Source of the DNA: Burkholderiales bacterium
GTDB taxonomy: Bacteria; Pseudomonadota; Gammaproteobacteria; Burkholderiales; Ga0077523
Assembly: GCA_019745565.1 (NCBI GenBank)
Contig: JAIESW010000024.1
Coordinates: 312,129-376,128, forward strand
Reading direction: 5' to 3'
DNA length: 64,000 nucleotides
The notes beneath the pieces are model-generated. The model did no database searches, was not told the origin of the DNA, and was given only the letters and a program-made list of their open reading frames with translations. The position numbers and the translations under genes are program-made. Shown here piece after piece: positions 16,816 to 26,152 of the stretch (position 1 is the stretch's first letter; every line of letters begins with the position of its first letter).

Positions 16816-17402
16816 GAACCGCGTTCGCGGCAGCGCTGTTTGCGGCGCTGTTGCTCATCGGAGGCTGCGGCAAGCGGGACGGCCCGCAGTTCCAGGCCAC
16901 CGACATCACCGGCGCCGATTTCGCGCGCACGCTGGAGCTGACCGGCCACGACGGCAAGCCGCGGACCCTGGCCGACTTCCAGGGCAAAGTCGTCGTGGTG
17001 TTCTTCGGGTTCGTGCATTGCCCGGACGTTTGCCCCACGACGCTCGCGCGCTTCGCCGCGGTGATGAAGGCGCTCGGTCCCGACGCCGAGCGGGTGCAGG
17101 TGCTGCTGGTCACGGTCGATCCGGCCCGCGACACGACCGACGTGCTCGCGAAGTACGTGACGGCGTTCAACCCGACGTTTCTCGGCTTGACCGGCGACGC
17201 AGCCGCCATCGAACGCACCGCGAAGGAATTCCGCGTCATCTATCAGAAGCAGGCCGGACAGACGCCCGATACCTATACCGTCGACCACTCGTCCGGCGTT
17301 TACGTGTTCGACCCCAACGGCCGGGTGCGCCTGTTCGTATCGGGTGCCCAGGACGCTGCGGTGCTGGAGCACGACATCCGGCTGCTGCTTTCGGGCACCT
17401 GA
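16812..17402 (+). CDS. SCO1/SenC copper chaperone (lipoprotein)
   Basis: 196 residues from the GTG at 16812, overlapping the ctaB stop. A lipoprotein signal peptide ends in the lipobox IGGC (Cys19). The thioredoxin-like domain holds the copper-binding CPDVCP (Cys70, Cys74) and the third-ligand histidine in [15 protein letters not shown]1 supplies copper to, or reduces, the CuA centre of subunit II. It closes the oxidase block and converges on rpoH across a strong stem-loop. Confidence 0.93.
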   Translation: MRTAFAAALFAALLLIGGCGKRDGPQFQATDITGADFARTLELTGHDGKPRTLADFQGKVVVVFFGFVHCPDVCPTTLARFAAVMKALGPDAERVQVLLVTVDPARDTTDVLAKYVTAFNPTFLGLTGDAAAIERTAKEFRVIYQKQAGQTPDTYTVDHSSGVYVFDPNGRVRLFVSGAQDAAVLEHDIRLLLSGT

Positions 17403-17403
17403 A

Positions 17404-17440
17404 ACGACAACGCCGCGGATTTCTCCGCGGCGTTGGTCGT
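17404..17440. terminator. Bidirectional stem-loop between SCO1 and rpoH
   Basis: AACGCCGCGG (17409-17418), a 6-base loop and CCGCGGCGTT (17425-17434), extended by ACGAC (17404-17408) and GTCGT (17436-17440) across a one-base bulge. There is no clear T run, but it lies exactly between two convergent genes. Confidence 0.7.
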
Positions 17441-17459
17441 CTCCTCTGCGCCTGCTGCC

Positions 17460-18317
17460 TCAGGCCGCTTCGGCCATCGCGTTGCGCATCTTCTTCATGG
17501 CCTGGGCTTCGATCTGACGGATCCGCTCCGCCGACACGCCGAACTCCTCGGCGAGTTCGTGCAGGGTCGAGGTATCCGTCTCGCGCAGCCAGCGGGCTTC
17601 GATGATGCGGCGGCTGCGCGGGTCCAGTTTGGCCAGGGCGTTGGTGAGCCCCTGGCTGCGCAACTGCTCCGTCTGCTCCTGTTCCAGGATGCGGCCGGGT
17701 TCGTCGTCGGCGTTGGTGAGGTAGGCGATCGGGCTGAAGGAGTCCTCGTCGTCGTCCTGGGAAGGCTCGAGCGCGAGATCCTGGCCACCCAGGCGCGTTT
17801 CCATCTCCACCACTTCCTCCGGCTTCACGCGGAGTTCCGTCGCCATGGCTTCCACCTCGGCGGGCGTCAGCGTACTAAGCCCCTTCTTCATGCTGCGCAG
17901 GTTGAAGAACAGCTTGCGCTGGGCCTTGGTGGTGGCGATCTTCACCACGCGCCAGTTCTTCAGGATGAATTCGTGGATCTCGGCCCGGATCCAGTGCACG
18001 GCGAAGGAAACGAGGCGCACGCCGCGCTCGGGGTCGAACCGCTTCACGGCCTTCATGAGGCCGATATTGCCTTCCTGGATCAGGTCCGCCTGCGGCAGCC
18101 CGTAGCCGAGGTAGCCGCGGGCGACAGCAGCCACCAGTCGCAGGTGCGAGAGCACCAGCGAGCGGGCCGCTTCGAGATCACCTTCATCCCGGTACTTGCG
18201 TGCGAGCCGGGTCTCTTCCTCTTGGGTCAGCAACGGAACCCGGTTCACCGCCTGGATGTAGCTGTCCAGGCTGGCGGCGGAAGGCAGCGGCGTCGTGAGG
18301 GTCAGGGCGTTGGTCAT
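17460..18317 (-). CDS. rpoH: RNA polymerase sigma factor RpoH (sigma-32)
   Basis: 285 residues. Region 2 contains QEGNIGLMKAVKRFDPERG and the SFAVHWIRAEIHEFI helix. The RpoH box QRKLFFNLR follows, which separates heat-shock sigma factors from other group members. Region 4 ends with LAEEFGVSAERIRQIEAQAMKKMR. It directs transcription of heat-shock genes. AAGGAGG lies 12-18 bases before the ATG, and a CIRCE-like operator (18346-18372) lies 29 bases upstream, pointing to HrcA control. The gene follows ftsX on the same strand with a 106-base gap. Confidence 0.96.
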   Translation of the reverse strand: MTNALTLTTPLPSAASLDSYIQAVNRVPLLTQEEETRLARKYRDEGDLEAARSLVLSHLRLVAAVARGYLGYGLPQADLIQEGNIGLMKAVKRFDPERGVRLVSFAVHWIRAEIHEFILKNWRVVKIATTKAQRKLFFNLRSMKKGLSTLTPAEVEAMATELRVKPEEVVEMETRLGGQDLALEPSQDDDEDSFSPIAYLTNADDEPGRILEQEQTEQLRSQGLTNALAKLDPRSRRIIEARWLRETDTSTLHELAEEFGVSAERIRQIEAQAMKKMRNAMAEAA

Positions 18318-18345
18318 GGCTTTGGAAACCTCCTTGGCGGGAATT

Positions 18346-18372
18346 CTAGCACTCGGGTTGTATGAGTGCCAG
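18346..18372. promoter_or_regulatory. CIRCE-like operator upstream of rpoH
   Basis: CTAGCACTC (18346-18354), a 9-base spacer (18355-18363) and GAGTGCCAG (18364-18372). Against the CIRCE consensus TTAGCACTC-N9-GAGTGCTAA, 15 of 18 arm positions match, with exact spacing and intact GCACTC/GAGTGC cores. CIRCE is the binding site of the heat-shock repressor HrcA. It sits in the rpoH 5' region, 28 bases before the start codon. Confidence 0.75.
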
Positions 18373-18423
18373 CAGTCAGGAAAGTTTCACTGCCAAATCA
18401 AACCGCTAAAGCGACGAATCGAT

Positions 18424-19326
18424 CTAGCCGATGCGCCAGAGATGCTGGGTCACCGACAGCCAGGCCCCCAGCCAGCCCAGACCGCTCGCCGCGGCCAGCA
18501 CGGCGGCTGCCTCCCGGGCCTCCAGGCCCATCAGCCCGCCGTCCGGTGCCAGCGCCAGCAGGGCGGGCCCGACCTGGGCCTCCAGGGTCGCCAAGGCGCC
18601 CCACACCAGACCGCAGGCGGCAAGCCCGCCGACGATGCCCTGGAGCAGGCCGAAATACAGGAATGGCCGGCGGATGAATCCGTCCGTGGCGCCGATCAGC
18701 TTGGATACCTCGATCTCCTCGCGCCGGGTCAGGATCTGCAGGCGGATGGTGTTGAAGGTGACCGCAGCCAGCGCTACGGCCAGCAGACCGGCGACCAGCA
18801 AGGTGACCGCCCGGCCAACCCGTACGGCGGTGTCCAGCTTGCGTGCCCAAGCCGTGTCGAGCTGGGCATGGTCCACTTTCGGCCAGCCGGCGGCTTCGCG
18901 CCGCAGCGCTTCCAGAGCCGCCGGGTCGCCGCCGCGACCACTGACGATCCAGGCATCGGGCAACGGGTTGCGGCCGAGGTTGTCGATGATCTCCGCCATC
19001 CCGGCGTTGCGCTTCAACCCGTCCAGCGCTTCCGCCTTAGGTACGAAGTGGTGTTTGCCGACGGCGGCATGCTGCGCGAGCCGTGTCCCGACGGCCTCGG
19101 CCTCCTCGGGGCCTGCGTCGGGGGCCATGAACAGCGTCAGCTGCGGTTCGGCGTCCAGTTGCCCCGTGACGGCACCCAGGTTCTTCACCGCCACGTACAA
19201 GCTCAAGGGCAGCGACACCGCGACGCCGATGACGACCACGTTGAACACCGCGGGCAGCAGGTGATGACCGAATCTCCCGAGCGCATCGCGCAGCGCGAAG
19301 CCGTGCTGCGCCAGCCAGGCTCTCAT
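18424..19326 (-). CDS. ftsX: Cell division protein FtsX
   Basis: 300 residues with the FtsX layout. The N-terminal cytoplasmic part is followed by a first membrane helix (about residues 25-45), a large periplasmic domain (about 50-165) that in this family controls murein hydrolase activators, then three more helices (about 170-195, 220-245 and 265-290). The segment LLVAGLLAVALAAVTFNTIRL and the cytoplasmic KLIGATDGFIRRPFLYFG are conserved. It partners with FtsE, whose stop overlaps the FtsX ATG by 4 bases. Confidence 0.93.
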   Translation of the reverse strand: MRAWLAQHGFALRDALGRFGHHLLPAVFNVVVIGVAVSLPLSLYVAVKNLGAVTGQLDAEPQLTLFMAPDAGPEEAEAVGTRLAQHAAVGKHHFVPKAEALDGLKRNAGMAEIIDNLGRNPLPDAWIVSGRGGDPAALEALRREAAGWPKVDHAQLDTAWARKLDTAVRVGRAVTLLVAGLLAVALAAVTFNTIRLQILTRREEIEVSKLIGATDGFIRRPFLYFGLLQGIVGGLAACGLVWGALATLEAQVGPALLALAPDGGLMGLEAREAAAVLAAASGLGWLGAWLSVTQHLWRIG

Positions 19327-19976
19327 GGGGTCAGCGCTCCGTTGTACAACTCGATCACGCGCGACGGAAGCGGTGCGAACGTGGCGACGTCGTGGGTCGC
19401 CACCATCAGGGTCACGCCGACCTGATGGAATGCGCCGAAGAGGCTCACGATCTCGCGCGCGTAGGCGGCGTCGAGATTCGCGGTGGGCTCGTCGGCCAGC
19501 ACGATCGACGGTCGGTGCACCACCGCGCGCGCGATGCAGACCCGCTGCTGTTCGCCGCCGGACAGGGCAATCGGGTTCGCGCGCTCGCGCCCGAGCAATC
19601 CGACCTTGTCCAGCGCCGCGCGGACGCGGCTCGCCGCTTCGCGCCCGTCGAAGCCGGCGACACGCAGCGGGAGCACCACGTTTTCGAACACCGAGCGGTC
19701 GTACAGCAGCTTGTGATCCTGGAACACCAGGCCGAAGTTGCGGCGCAGGTAGGGGATCGCACGCTTCGACAACCGCGCGACGTTCTGGCCGCTCACGATC
19801 ACCGTCCCGGCGGTCGGTCTTTCGATCGCCGCGATCAGCTTGAGCAGTGTCGACTTGCCCGCGCCGGAGGGCCCGGTGAGCAGGACCAGTTCACCGCGCT
19901 CTACCTGCAGGTTCACGTCGCGCAGCGCTTCGTGCGCGCCCGGATAGCGCTTCGCGACGCCGGTGAGAGCGATCAC
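19323..19976 (-). CDS. ftsE: Cell division ATP-binding protein FtsE
   Basis: 217 residues. All ABC motifs are intact: Walker A GPSGAGKST, signature LSGGEQQRV, Walker B IVLADEPTANLD, and the H-loop VATHD. The opening LTGVAKRYPGAHEALRDVNL is typical. With FtsX it forms the ATP-driven complex that activates septal cell-wall hydrolysis. Order on this strand is ftsY-ftsE-ftsX, with 15 bases between ftsY and ftsE. Confidence 0.96.
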   Translation of the reverse strand: MIALTGVAKRYPGAHEALRDVNLQVERGELVLLTGPSGAGKSTLLKLIAAIERPTAGTVIVSGQNVARLSKRAIPYLRRNFGLVFQDHKLLYDRSVFENVVLPLRVAGFDGREAASRVRAALDKVGLLGRERANPIALSGGEQQRVCIARAVVHRPSIVLADEPTANLDAAYAREIVSLFGAFHQVGVTLMVATHDVATFAPLPSRVIELYNGALTP

Positions 19977-19991
19977 TGCGCGCGGACCGCC

Positions 19992-20972
19992 CTAGTCGAA
20001 CAGTGCATCGACGAACGCGCGCGCATCGAACGGACGCAGGTCGCCGATGCCTTCGCCGACGCCGATGAACCGCAGCGGCACCGGACGCTCGCGCGCGATC
20101 GCGGCGATGACACCGCCCTTCGCCGTCCCGTCCAGCTTGGTGAGCACGAGACCGGTGAGCCCGAGCGCGTCGTCGAACGCCTTCACCTGAGCTATCGCGT
20201 TCTGCCCGGTGTTCGCATCCAGCACCAGCAGGGTCTCGTGGGGTGCTCCCGGCAGCGCCTTGTCGGTCACGCGTCGCACCTTCTTGAGTTCTTCCATGAG
20301 GTGCAACTGTGTGGGCAACCGGCCGGCCGTGTCCGCCAGCACGACGTCGATCTTCCTCGCCACGGCCGATTGCACCGCGTCGAAGATCACCGCTCCGGGG
20401 TCCCCCGATTCCTGCGCGACCACCGTGACGTCGTTGCGTCGTCCCCATTCCACCAGCTGTTCGCGCGCCGCTGCGCGGAACGTGTCGCCCGCGGCGAGCA
20501 GTACTGAAAGCCCCTGCGCCTGGAACAGATGGGTGAGTTTGCCGATCGACGTGGTCTTGCCGGCCCCGTTGACGCCCGAGAGCAGGATCACGAACGGACG
20601 TTGCGCCCCGACGACGAACGGCTTCTCCAACGGCAGGACGAGGTCGAGCAGTGCCGCCTTGAGCAGGTCGCGCACCTGCGACGGATCCGACACACCGGCC
20701 TTGCGCACGCGGGCACGGGTGTCCTCCAGCAGCCGTTGGGTGGCAGCGACGCCGACGTCACAGGAGAGCAGGATCGTTTCCAGCTCTTCGAAGAACGCCT
20801 CGTCGACCTTGCCGCCGGCAGCGAAGATCTGTGCCAGCTGTCCGCCGAGGCGAGCGCGCGTCGCCGCAAGCCCGTCGCGTAACCGCGCCGCCCACGAACG
20901 ACGCTCCTCGGCCGGCGCCTCGGCGCCTGCGTCTTGATCGGCCTTGGCGCCGCCCTTCAGGAAACCAAACAT
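19992..20972 (-). CDS. ftsY: Signal recognition particle receptor FtsY
   Basis: 326 residues, with only a short acidic N-terminal stretch instead of the long A domain of E. coli. The N domain is followed by the GTPase domain: G1 GVNGAGKTTSIGKL, the I-box (AAGDTFRAAAREQL), G3 DTAGRLPTQ and G4 TKLDGTAKGG, ending FIGVGEGIGDLRPF. It docks ribosomes carrying membrane proteins through the SRP. It is divergent from the M16 peptidase gene; the 122-base gap must carry both promoters, but I cannot pick convincing ones. Confidence 0.96.
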   Translation of the reverse strand: MFGFLKGGAKADQDAGAEAPAEERRSWAARLRDGLAATRARLGGQLAQIFAAGGKVDEAFFEELETILLSCDVGVAATQRLLEDTRARVRKAGVSDPSQVRDLLKAALLDLVLPLEKPFVVGAQRPFVILLSGVNGAGKTTSIGKLTHLFQAQGLSVLLAAGDTFRAAAREQLVEWGRRNDVTVVAQESGDPGAVIFDAVQSAVARKIDVVLADTAGRLPTQLHLMEELKKVRRVTDKALPGAPHETLLVLDANTGQNAIAQVKAFDDALGLTGLVLTKLDGTAKGGVIAAIARERPVPLRFIGVGEGIGDLRPFDARAFVDALFD

Positions 20973-21094
20973 GGTGATAGAGTGTCAGAGCCCACCTGTG
21001 TTCACGAACGACCGCCCCATGTTATCGATCACTCGATCGCGGGCGCGTATCGGAACTCCGAAAGTTTATTCTGTTTCACTCGGACCACGCCAAC

Positions 21095-22456
21095 ATGAAA
21101 TTTCCGTCTGCATGGGCGGCGGCGCTGCTTGCCGCCGCGACCGTCGCGGCGCCCGCCTTCGCCGCGCAGGGCGACGTGCGCGAGCACGGCCTCGCCAACG
21201 GCATGAAGATCATCGTCATGGAGGACCACCGCGCACCGACCGTCGCGTCCATGGTCTGGTACCGCGCGGGCAGCATGGATGAGCTCTCCGGCACCACGGG
21301 AGTGGCCCACGTGCTCGAGCACATGATGTTCAAGGGCACCAAGGGCAACGCCCCCGACATGTTCGCGCGCACCATTGCCGCGGCGGGAGGGCGCGACAAC
21401 GCCTTCACCAATCGCGACTACACGGCCTACTTCCAGCAGCTGCACAAGTCGAAGCTGCCGCTCGCCCTCGGACTCGAAGCCGACCGCATGCAGAACCTCG
21501 TGCTCTCCGGCGAGGAGTTCGCGAAGGAGATCAAGGTCGTGATGGAAGAGCGCCGCCTGCGCACCGAAGACCAGCCGCGCGCGCTGCTGTTCGAGCAGAT
21601 GATGGCGGTGGCCTACACCGGCAGTCCGTACAAGTGGCCGATCATCGGCTGGATGAACGATCTCGAGAGCATGAAGGTCGAGGACGCGCGCGCCTGGTAC
21701 GACCGCTGGTACACGCCGAATAACGCGACGCTGGTGGTGGTGGGCGACGTCGACCCGCAGGAGGTCTTTCGCGTCGCGGAAGAGAAGTTCGGTCCGATCC
21801 CGTCCCGTGAACTGCCCGTGCGCAAGCCGCAGATCGAACCCGCGCAACGCGGCATCAAGCGCCTCACCGTGAAGGGCCCCGGTGAACTGCCGTACCTGCT
21901 GATGGGTTGGCACGTGCCGGTGGTGCGCGACATGGAAAAGGACTGGGAACCCTACGCTTTGTCCATGCTGGTCGGTGTGCTCGACGGCAGCGACGCGGCG
22001 CGCCTCGACCGCACGCTCGTGCGCGAAGCGCGCATTGCCGTGAGCGCAGGAGCCAGCTACGACCCCGTGAACCGCGGGCCCGGCATGTTCTTCATGGATG
22101 GTGTACCGGCCGCGGGCACCTCGGTTGCAGAGCTCGAGGCGGCTCTGCGTACCGCGCTGCGCAAGGTCATCGACGAGGGCGTGAGCGAGGACGAGTTGAA
22201 GCGCGTGAAGGCCCAGGTGATCGCGGGTCGGGTGTTCCAGCGCGACTCGATGTTCTACCAGGCTATGCAGATGGGCATGCTGCACACGGTGGGGCTGCCC
22301 TACGACTCGGCCGATCTGCAGGAGCGCAAGCTGCGCGAAGTCACCGCCGATCAGGTGCGCGCAGTGGCACGCAAGTACTTCGTGGACGACAACCTCACGG
22401 TGGCCGTGCTCGACCCGCAATCCGTCGCGCCGCGCGCGGCGGCACCCGCCAATTGA
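21095..22456 (+). CDS. M16 family zinc metallopeptidase (catalytic partner)
   Basis: 453 residues with a cleavable signal peptide (about 1-24, ending AFAA). The zinc site HVLEH (His72, Glu75, His76) is intact, and a third Glu ligand is expected about 75 residues later, near VVMEERR. Two M16 halves follow. This is a periplasmic homologue of pitrilysin/processing peptidases. The next gene encodes a second M16 protein without the zinc motif, 13 bases downstream, so the two probably act as a heterodimer. Substrate unknown. Confidence 0.9.
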   Translation: MKFPSAWAAALLAAATVAAPAFAAQGDVREHGLANGMKIIVMEDHRAPTVASMVWYRAGSMDELSGTTGVAHVLEHMMFKGTKGNAPDMFARTIAAAGGRDNAFTNRDYTAYFQQLHKSKLPLALGLEADRMQNLVLSGEEFAKEIKVVMEERRLRTEDQPRALLFEQMMAVAYTGSPYKWPIIGWMNDLESMKVEDARAWYDRWYTPNNATLVVVGDVDPQEVFRVAEEKFGPIPSRELPVRKPQIEPAQRGIKRLTVKGPGELPYLLMGWHVPVVRDMEKDWEPYALSMLVGVLDGSDAARLDRTLVREARIAVSAGASYDPVNRGPGMFFMDGVPAAGTSVAELEAALRTALRKVIDEGVSEDELKRVKAQVIAGRVFQRDSMFYQAMQMGMLHTVGLPYDSADLQERKLREVTADQVRAVARKYFVDDNLTVAVLDPQSVAPRAAAPAN

Positions 22457-22469
22457 TCGGAGCGATGCC

Positions 22470-23789
22470 ATGAAAGCGCTGCTTTGCCTCTGCACCCTCG
22501 CGATCGTCGCGGCGACCACGCCCGCGCACGCGACGCTGCCCATCGACACCTGGCAGCTCGAGAACGGTGCACGAGTCTATTTCGTCGAGAACCGTGCACT
22601 GCCGATGATCGACGTGAGCGTCGATTTCCCCGCCGGGTCCGGGCGTGACACCAAGGCCACTTCGGGCCTCGCCGGCATGACGCTCGGCATGATGCGTCTG
22701 GGGGCGGGCGGTTTCACCGAAACCCAGATCGCCGAGCGCCTCGCCGACGTCGGTGCTCAGCTGGGATCGCGCTTCGACGCCGATCGCGCCGGCTACTCGC
22801 TGCGCACGCTGTCCAGCGCGCAGGAGCGCGAACAGGCGCTCGACGTGATCGCCAAGGTGCTGCAGGCGCCGTCGTTTCCCGCCGCGGCGCTCGAGCGTGA
22901 GAAGGCGCGCCAGGTGGCGGGGCTGAGAGAAGCTGCGACCAAGCCCGAGTCCATCGCGGAGCGTGCCTTCGCGACGGCGCTGTACCGGGAGCATCCCTAT
23001 GGACTGCGCAGTTCGGGTGAGGTCGACACCGTGTCCAAGCTGACCGTGGATCAGCTGAAGACTTTCTACGCCGACCACTACTACGCGAACCGGGCGATCG
23101 TGGCCATCATCGGCGATCTGTCCCGCGAGGAAGCCGATGCCATCGCGCATCGCCTGACCGACTCGTTGCCGCGCGCCAACAACGGGGTGCCGCCCCTGGC
23201 CCCCGTTCTGCCGCTCAAGGCGTCCGTGTCGCGCGATATCGAGCATCCCGCCTCGCAGAGCCACATCCTGATGGGCGCGCCGGGCTTGAAGCGCAACGAT
23301 CCCGATTACTTTCCGCTGTTCGTCGGCAACTACGTCCTGGGCGGCGGCGGCTTCGCTTCGCGTCTGGTGGAAGAGGTGCGCCAGAAGCGCGGTCTCGCCT
23401 ACAGCTCCTACAGCTTCTTCGCGCCGTACGCCGAACTCGGGCCGTTCCAGATCGGCCTGCAGACGCGCAAAGAGCAGGCGCAGGAGGCCCTCGGCGTGGT
23501 GCGCGACACATTGAAGCGCTATGTCGAGGACGGCCCCACGCCGCAGGAACTGGAAGCAGCCAAGCAGAATCTCGTGGGCGGCTTCCCGCTGCGCATCGAC
23601 AGCAACAAGAAGATCCACGACTACCTCGCGATCATCGGCTTCTACAATCTGCCGCTCGACTATCTCGACCGCTTCGTCACCAACATCGAGGCCGTGACCG
23701 TGGAGCAGATCCGCGATGCCTTCCGGCGCCGCGTGCATCCGGACCTCATGGTCACGGTGGTGGTGGGCGGACCGACCAAGGTGCAGTGA
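22470..23789 (+). CDS. M16 family protein without zinc motif (partner subunit)
   Basis: 439 residues with a signal peptide (about 1-21, ending AHA). Where the HxxEH motif should be the sequence reads SGLAGMTLGMM, so it cannot bind zinc in the usual way. The C-terminal half keeps the substrate-binding R/Y pair region (QKRGLAYSSYSFF). In paired M16 enzymes one subunit supplies the zinc centre and the other this site, matching the arrangement with the preceding gene. The stop overlaps the GTG of rsmD. Confidence 0.9.
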   Translation: MKALLCLCTLAIVAATTPAHATLPIDTWQLENGARVYFVENRALPMIDVSVDFPAGSGRDTKATSGLAGMTLGMMRLGAGGFTETQIAERLADVGAQLGSRFDADRAGYSLRTLSSAQEREQALDVIAKVLQAPSFPAAALEREKARQVAGLREAATKPESIAERAFATALYREHPYGLRSSGEVDTVSKLTVDQLKTFYADHYYANRAIVAIIGDLSREEADAIAHRLTDSLPRANNGVPPLAPVLPLKASVSRDIEHPASQSHILMGAPGLKRNDPDYFPLFVGNYVLGGGGFASRLVEEVRQKRGLAYSSYSFFAPYAELGPFQIGLQTRKEQAQEALGVVRDTLKRYVEDGPTPQELEAAKQNLVGGFPLRIDSNKKIHDYLAIIGFYNLPLDYLDRFVTNIEAVTVEQIRDAFRRRVHPDLMVTVVVGGPTKVQ

Positions 23790-24358
23790 ACGCGCGCCGC
23801 CCCGCGCGCGGGGCCGGTGGTGCACGCAACCGCGTGCGCATCATCGGCGGGACGCACCGCAGCCGCGTGCTGCACTTTCCCGATCGCGAGGGGCTGCGCC
23901 CCACGCCCGACCGGGTGCGGGAGACTCTGTTCAACTGGCTGGGTCAGGACCTGACCGGCCTCGCCTGCCTCGATCTCTTCGCCGGCAGCGGTGCCCTGGG
24001 GCTGGAGGCCGGGTCGCGGCAGGCCGGGAGTGTGGTGCTGGTGGAGCGCGACGCCGCGGTGGCCGCAGCCCTGCGCGATAACGTGCGCCTGCTGGGCCTC
24101 ACCGCTGCCGAAGTGGTGGTCGGCGATGCGCTAGAATTCCTGCGCTTCGATCGTCGGCGCTTCGACGTGGTATTCGTCGACCCGCCATTCGAGGGTGCCG
24201 ACCATGTCGGCGTCTTGTCGAAGCTGGTCGAACATCTCGCACCGGGGGCTCGCGTGTACGTGGAGGCCCCCCGGCCCGTGGATCCGGGCGCGGGATGGTC
24301 GGTTCTGCGCCGGCTTGCAGCGGGGCGCGTCCATGCCCACCTGATCCAAGCGCCCTAG
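23786..24358 (+). CDS. rsmD: 16S rRNA (guanine966-N2)-methyltransferase RsmD
   Basis: 190 residues from the GTG at 23786, which overlaps the preceding stop. The opening VRIIGGTHRSRVLHFPD and RPTPDRVRETLFNWL are hallmarks of RsmD. The SAM-binding motif is LDLFAGSGALGLEA, and the catalytic motif is VFVDPPF. It methylates G966 of 16S rRNA in the assembling 30S subunit. Pairing with coaD downstream is common, but here a 164-base repeat lies between them. Confidence 0.94.
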   Translation: MNARRPARGAGGARNRVRIIGGTHRSRVLHFPDREGLRPTPDRVRETLFNWLGQDLTGLACLDLFAGSGALGLEAGSRQAGSVVLVERDAAVAAALRDNVRLLGLTAAEVVVGDALEFLRFDRRRFDVVFVDPPFEGADHVGVLSKLVEHLAPGARVYVEAPRPVDPGAGWSVLRRLAAGRVHAHLIQAP

Positions 24359-25323
<965 letters not shown>

Positions 25324-25331
25324 TTCCGGCG

Positions 25332-26150
25332 TCAGGCGCGCTGGCAGCCCGGGCAGTAGTAGGTGGATCGTTGTCCCTGGCGGAAGCCCTTGACGCTGCC
25401 CCCGCAGCGCGGGCACGGCTGCCCGGTGCGCTCGTACACCGCATATTGCTGCTGGAAGCCGCCGGGATTGCCGCGTCCGTCAACGTAGTCGCGCAGCGTG
25501 CTGCCGCCGGCCGAGATCGCGCGCGCGAGCGTTTCTTTGACGGCATCCACCAACCGGGCGCAACGCTCCGGTGACAGCCGGTGGGCCTTCGTACGCGGGT
25601 TGATCGCGGCGCAATGCAACGCCTCCGACGCGTAGATGTTACCCACGCCGGTGACGAGGTTGCCGTTCATCAGGACCTGCTTGATCGCCGCACTGCGGCC
25701 GCGCGTCACGCGATGCAGGTACGCACCGTCGAAGGCCTCGGTGAGCGGCTCCGGTGCGAGCGCTGCCAGCAACGGATGGGCCGACGGATCGCCCTCCACC
25801 CAGTGCCAGCTGCCGAAACGTCGCGGATCGTGGAAGCGCAGCACGGCACCATCGTCCAGGACGACATCGATGTGGTCGTGGGTGCGCGGGGGCAGATCGC
25901 GGGCGACGATGCACAGGCTGCCCGACATGCCCAGATGCACGATGGCGTGGCCGCGATCCGTATCGATGAGCAGATACTTCGCGCGCCGCGATGTAGCGCG
26001 GATCACGGCGCCGGTGAGTCGCGCTTCGAGCTCGCGCGGCACCGGCCAGCGCAGGCGCCGGTCGCGCACGATCACCCGGTCGATGCGGCGCCGGAGCAGC
26101 GCCGGCTCGAGCGATCGACGCGTGGTCTCGACCTCGGGCAGTTCCGGCAC
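25332..26150 (-). CDS. mutM: Formamidopyrimidine-DNA glycosylase MutM (Fpg)
   Basis: 272 residues from a GTG at 26150, chosen because removal of the initiator leaves the obligatory N-terminal catalytic proline (PELPEVET). The helix-two-turn-helix DNA-binding region is GVGNIYASEALHCAAINP, and the C-terminal zinc finger is CPRCGG...YYCPGCQ. It excises 8-oxoguanine and formamidopyrimidines and nicks the DNA. The stop of the DUF4340 gene is 2 bases before this start, so mutM is the last gene of the ABC module's transcript. Confidence 0.95.
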   Translation of the reverse strand: MPELPEVETTRRSLEPALLRRRIDRVIVRDRRLRWPVPRELEARLTGAVIRATSRRAKYLLIDTDRGHAIVHLGMSGSLCIVARDLPPRTHDHIDVVLDDGAVLRFHDPRRFGSWHWVEGDPSAHPLLAALAPEPLTEAFDGAYLHRVTRGRSAAIKQVLMNGNLVTGVGNIYASEALHCAAINPRTKAHRLSPERCARLVDAVKETLARAISAGGSTLRDYVDGRGNPGGFQQQYAVYERTGQPCPRCGGSVKGFRQGQRSTYYCPGCQRA

Positions 26151-26152
26151 GG

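Noticed and set aside
16812..17402. Frameshift or fusion between ctaB and SCO1
   Set aside because: The genes overlap by 4 bases (GTGA), and SCO1 has its own lipoprotein signal, so it is normal translational coupling.
20973..21094. Sigma-70 promoters in the ftsY/M16 divergent gap
   Set aside because: TTTATTCT-like and TATC-like stretches exist, but no pair of boxes with proper spacing could be chosen on either strand.
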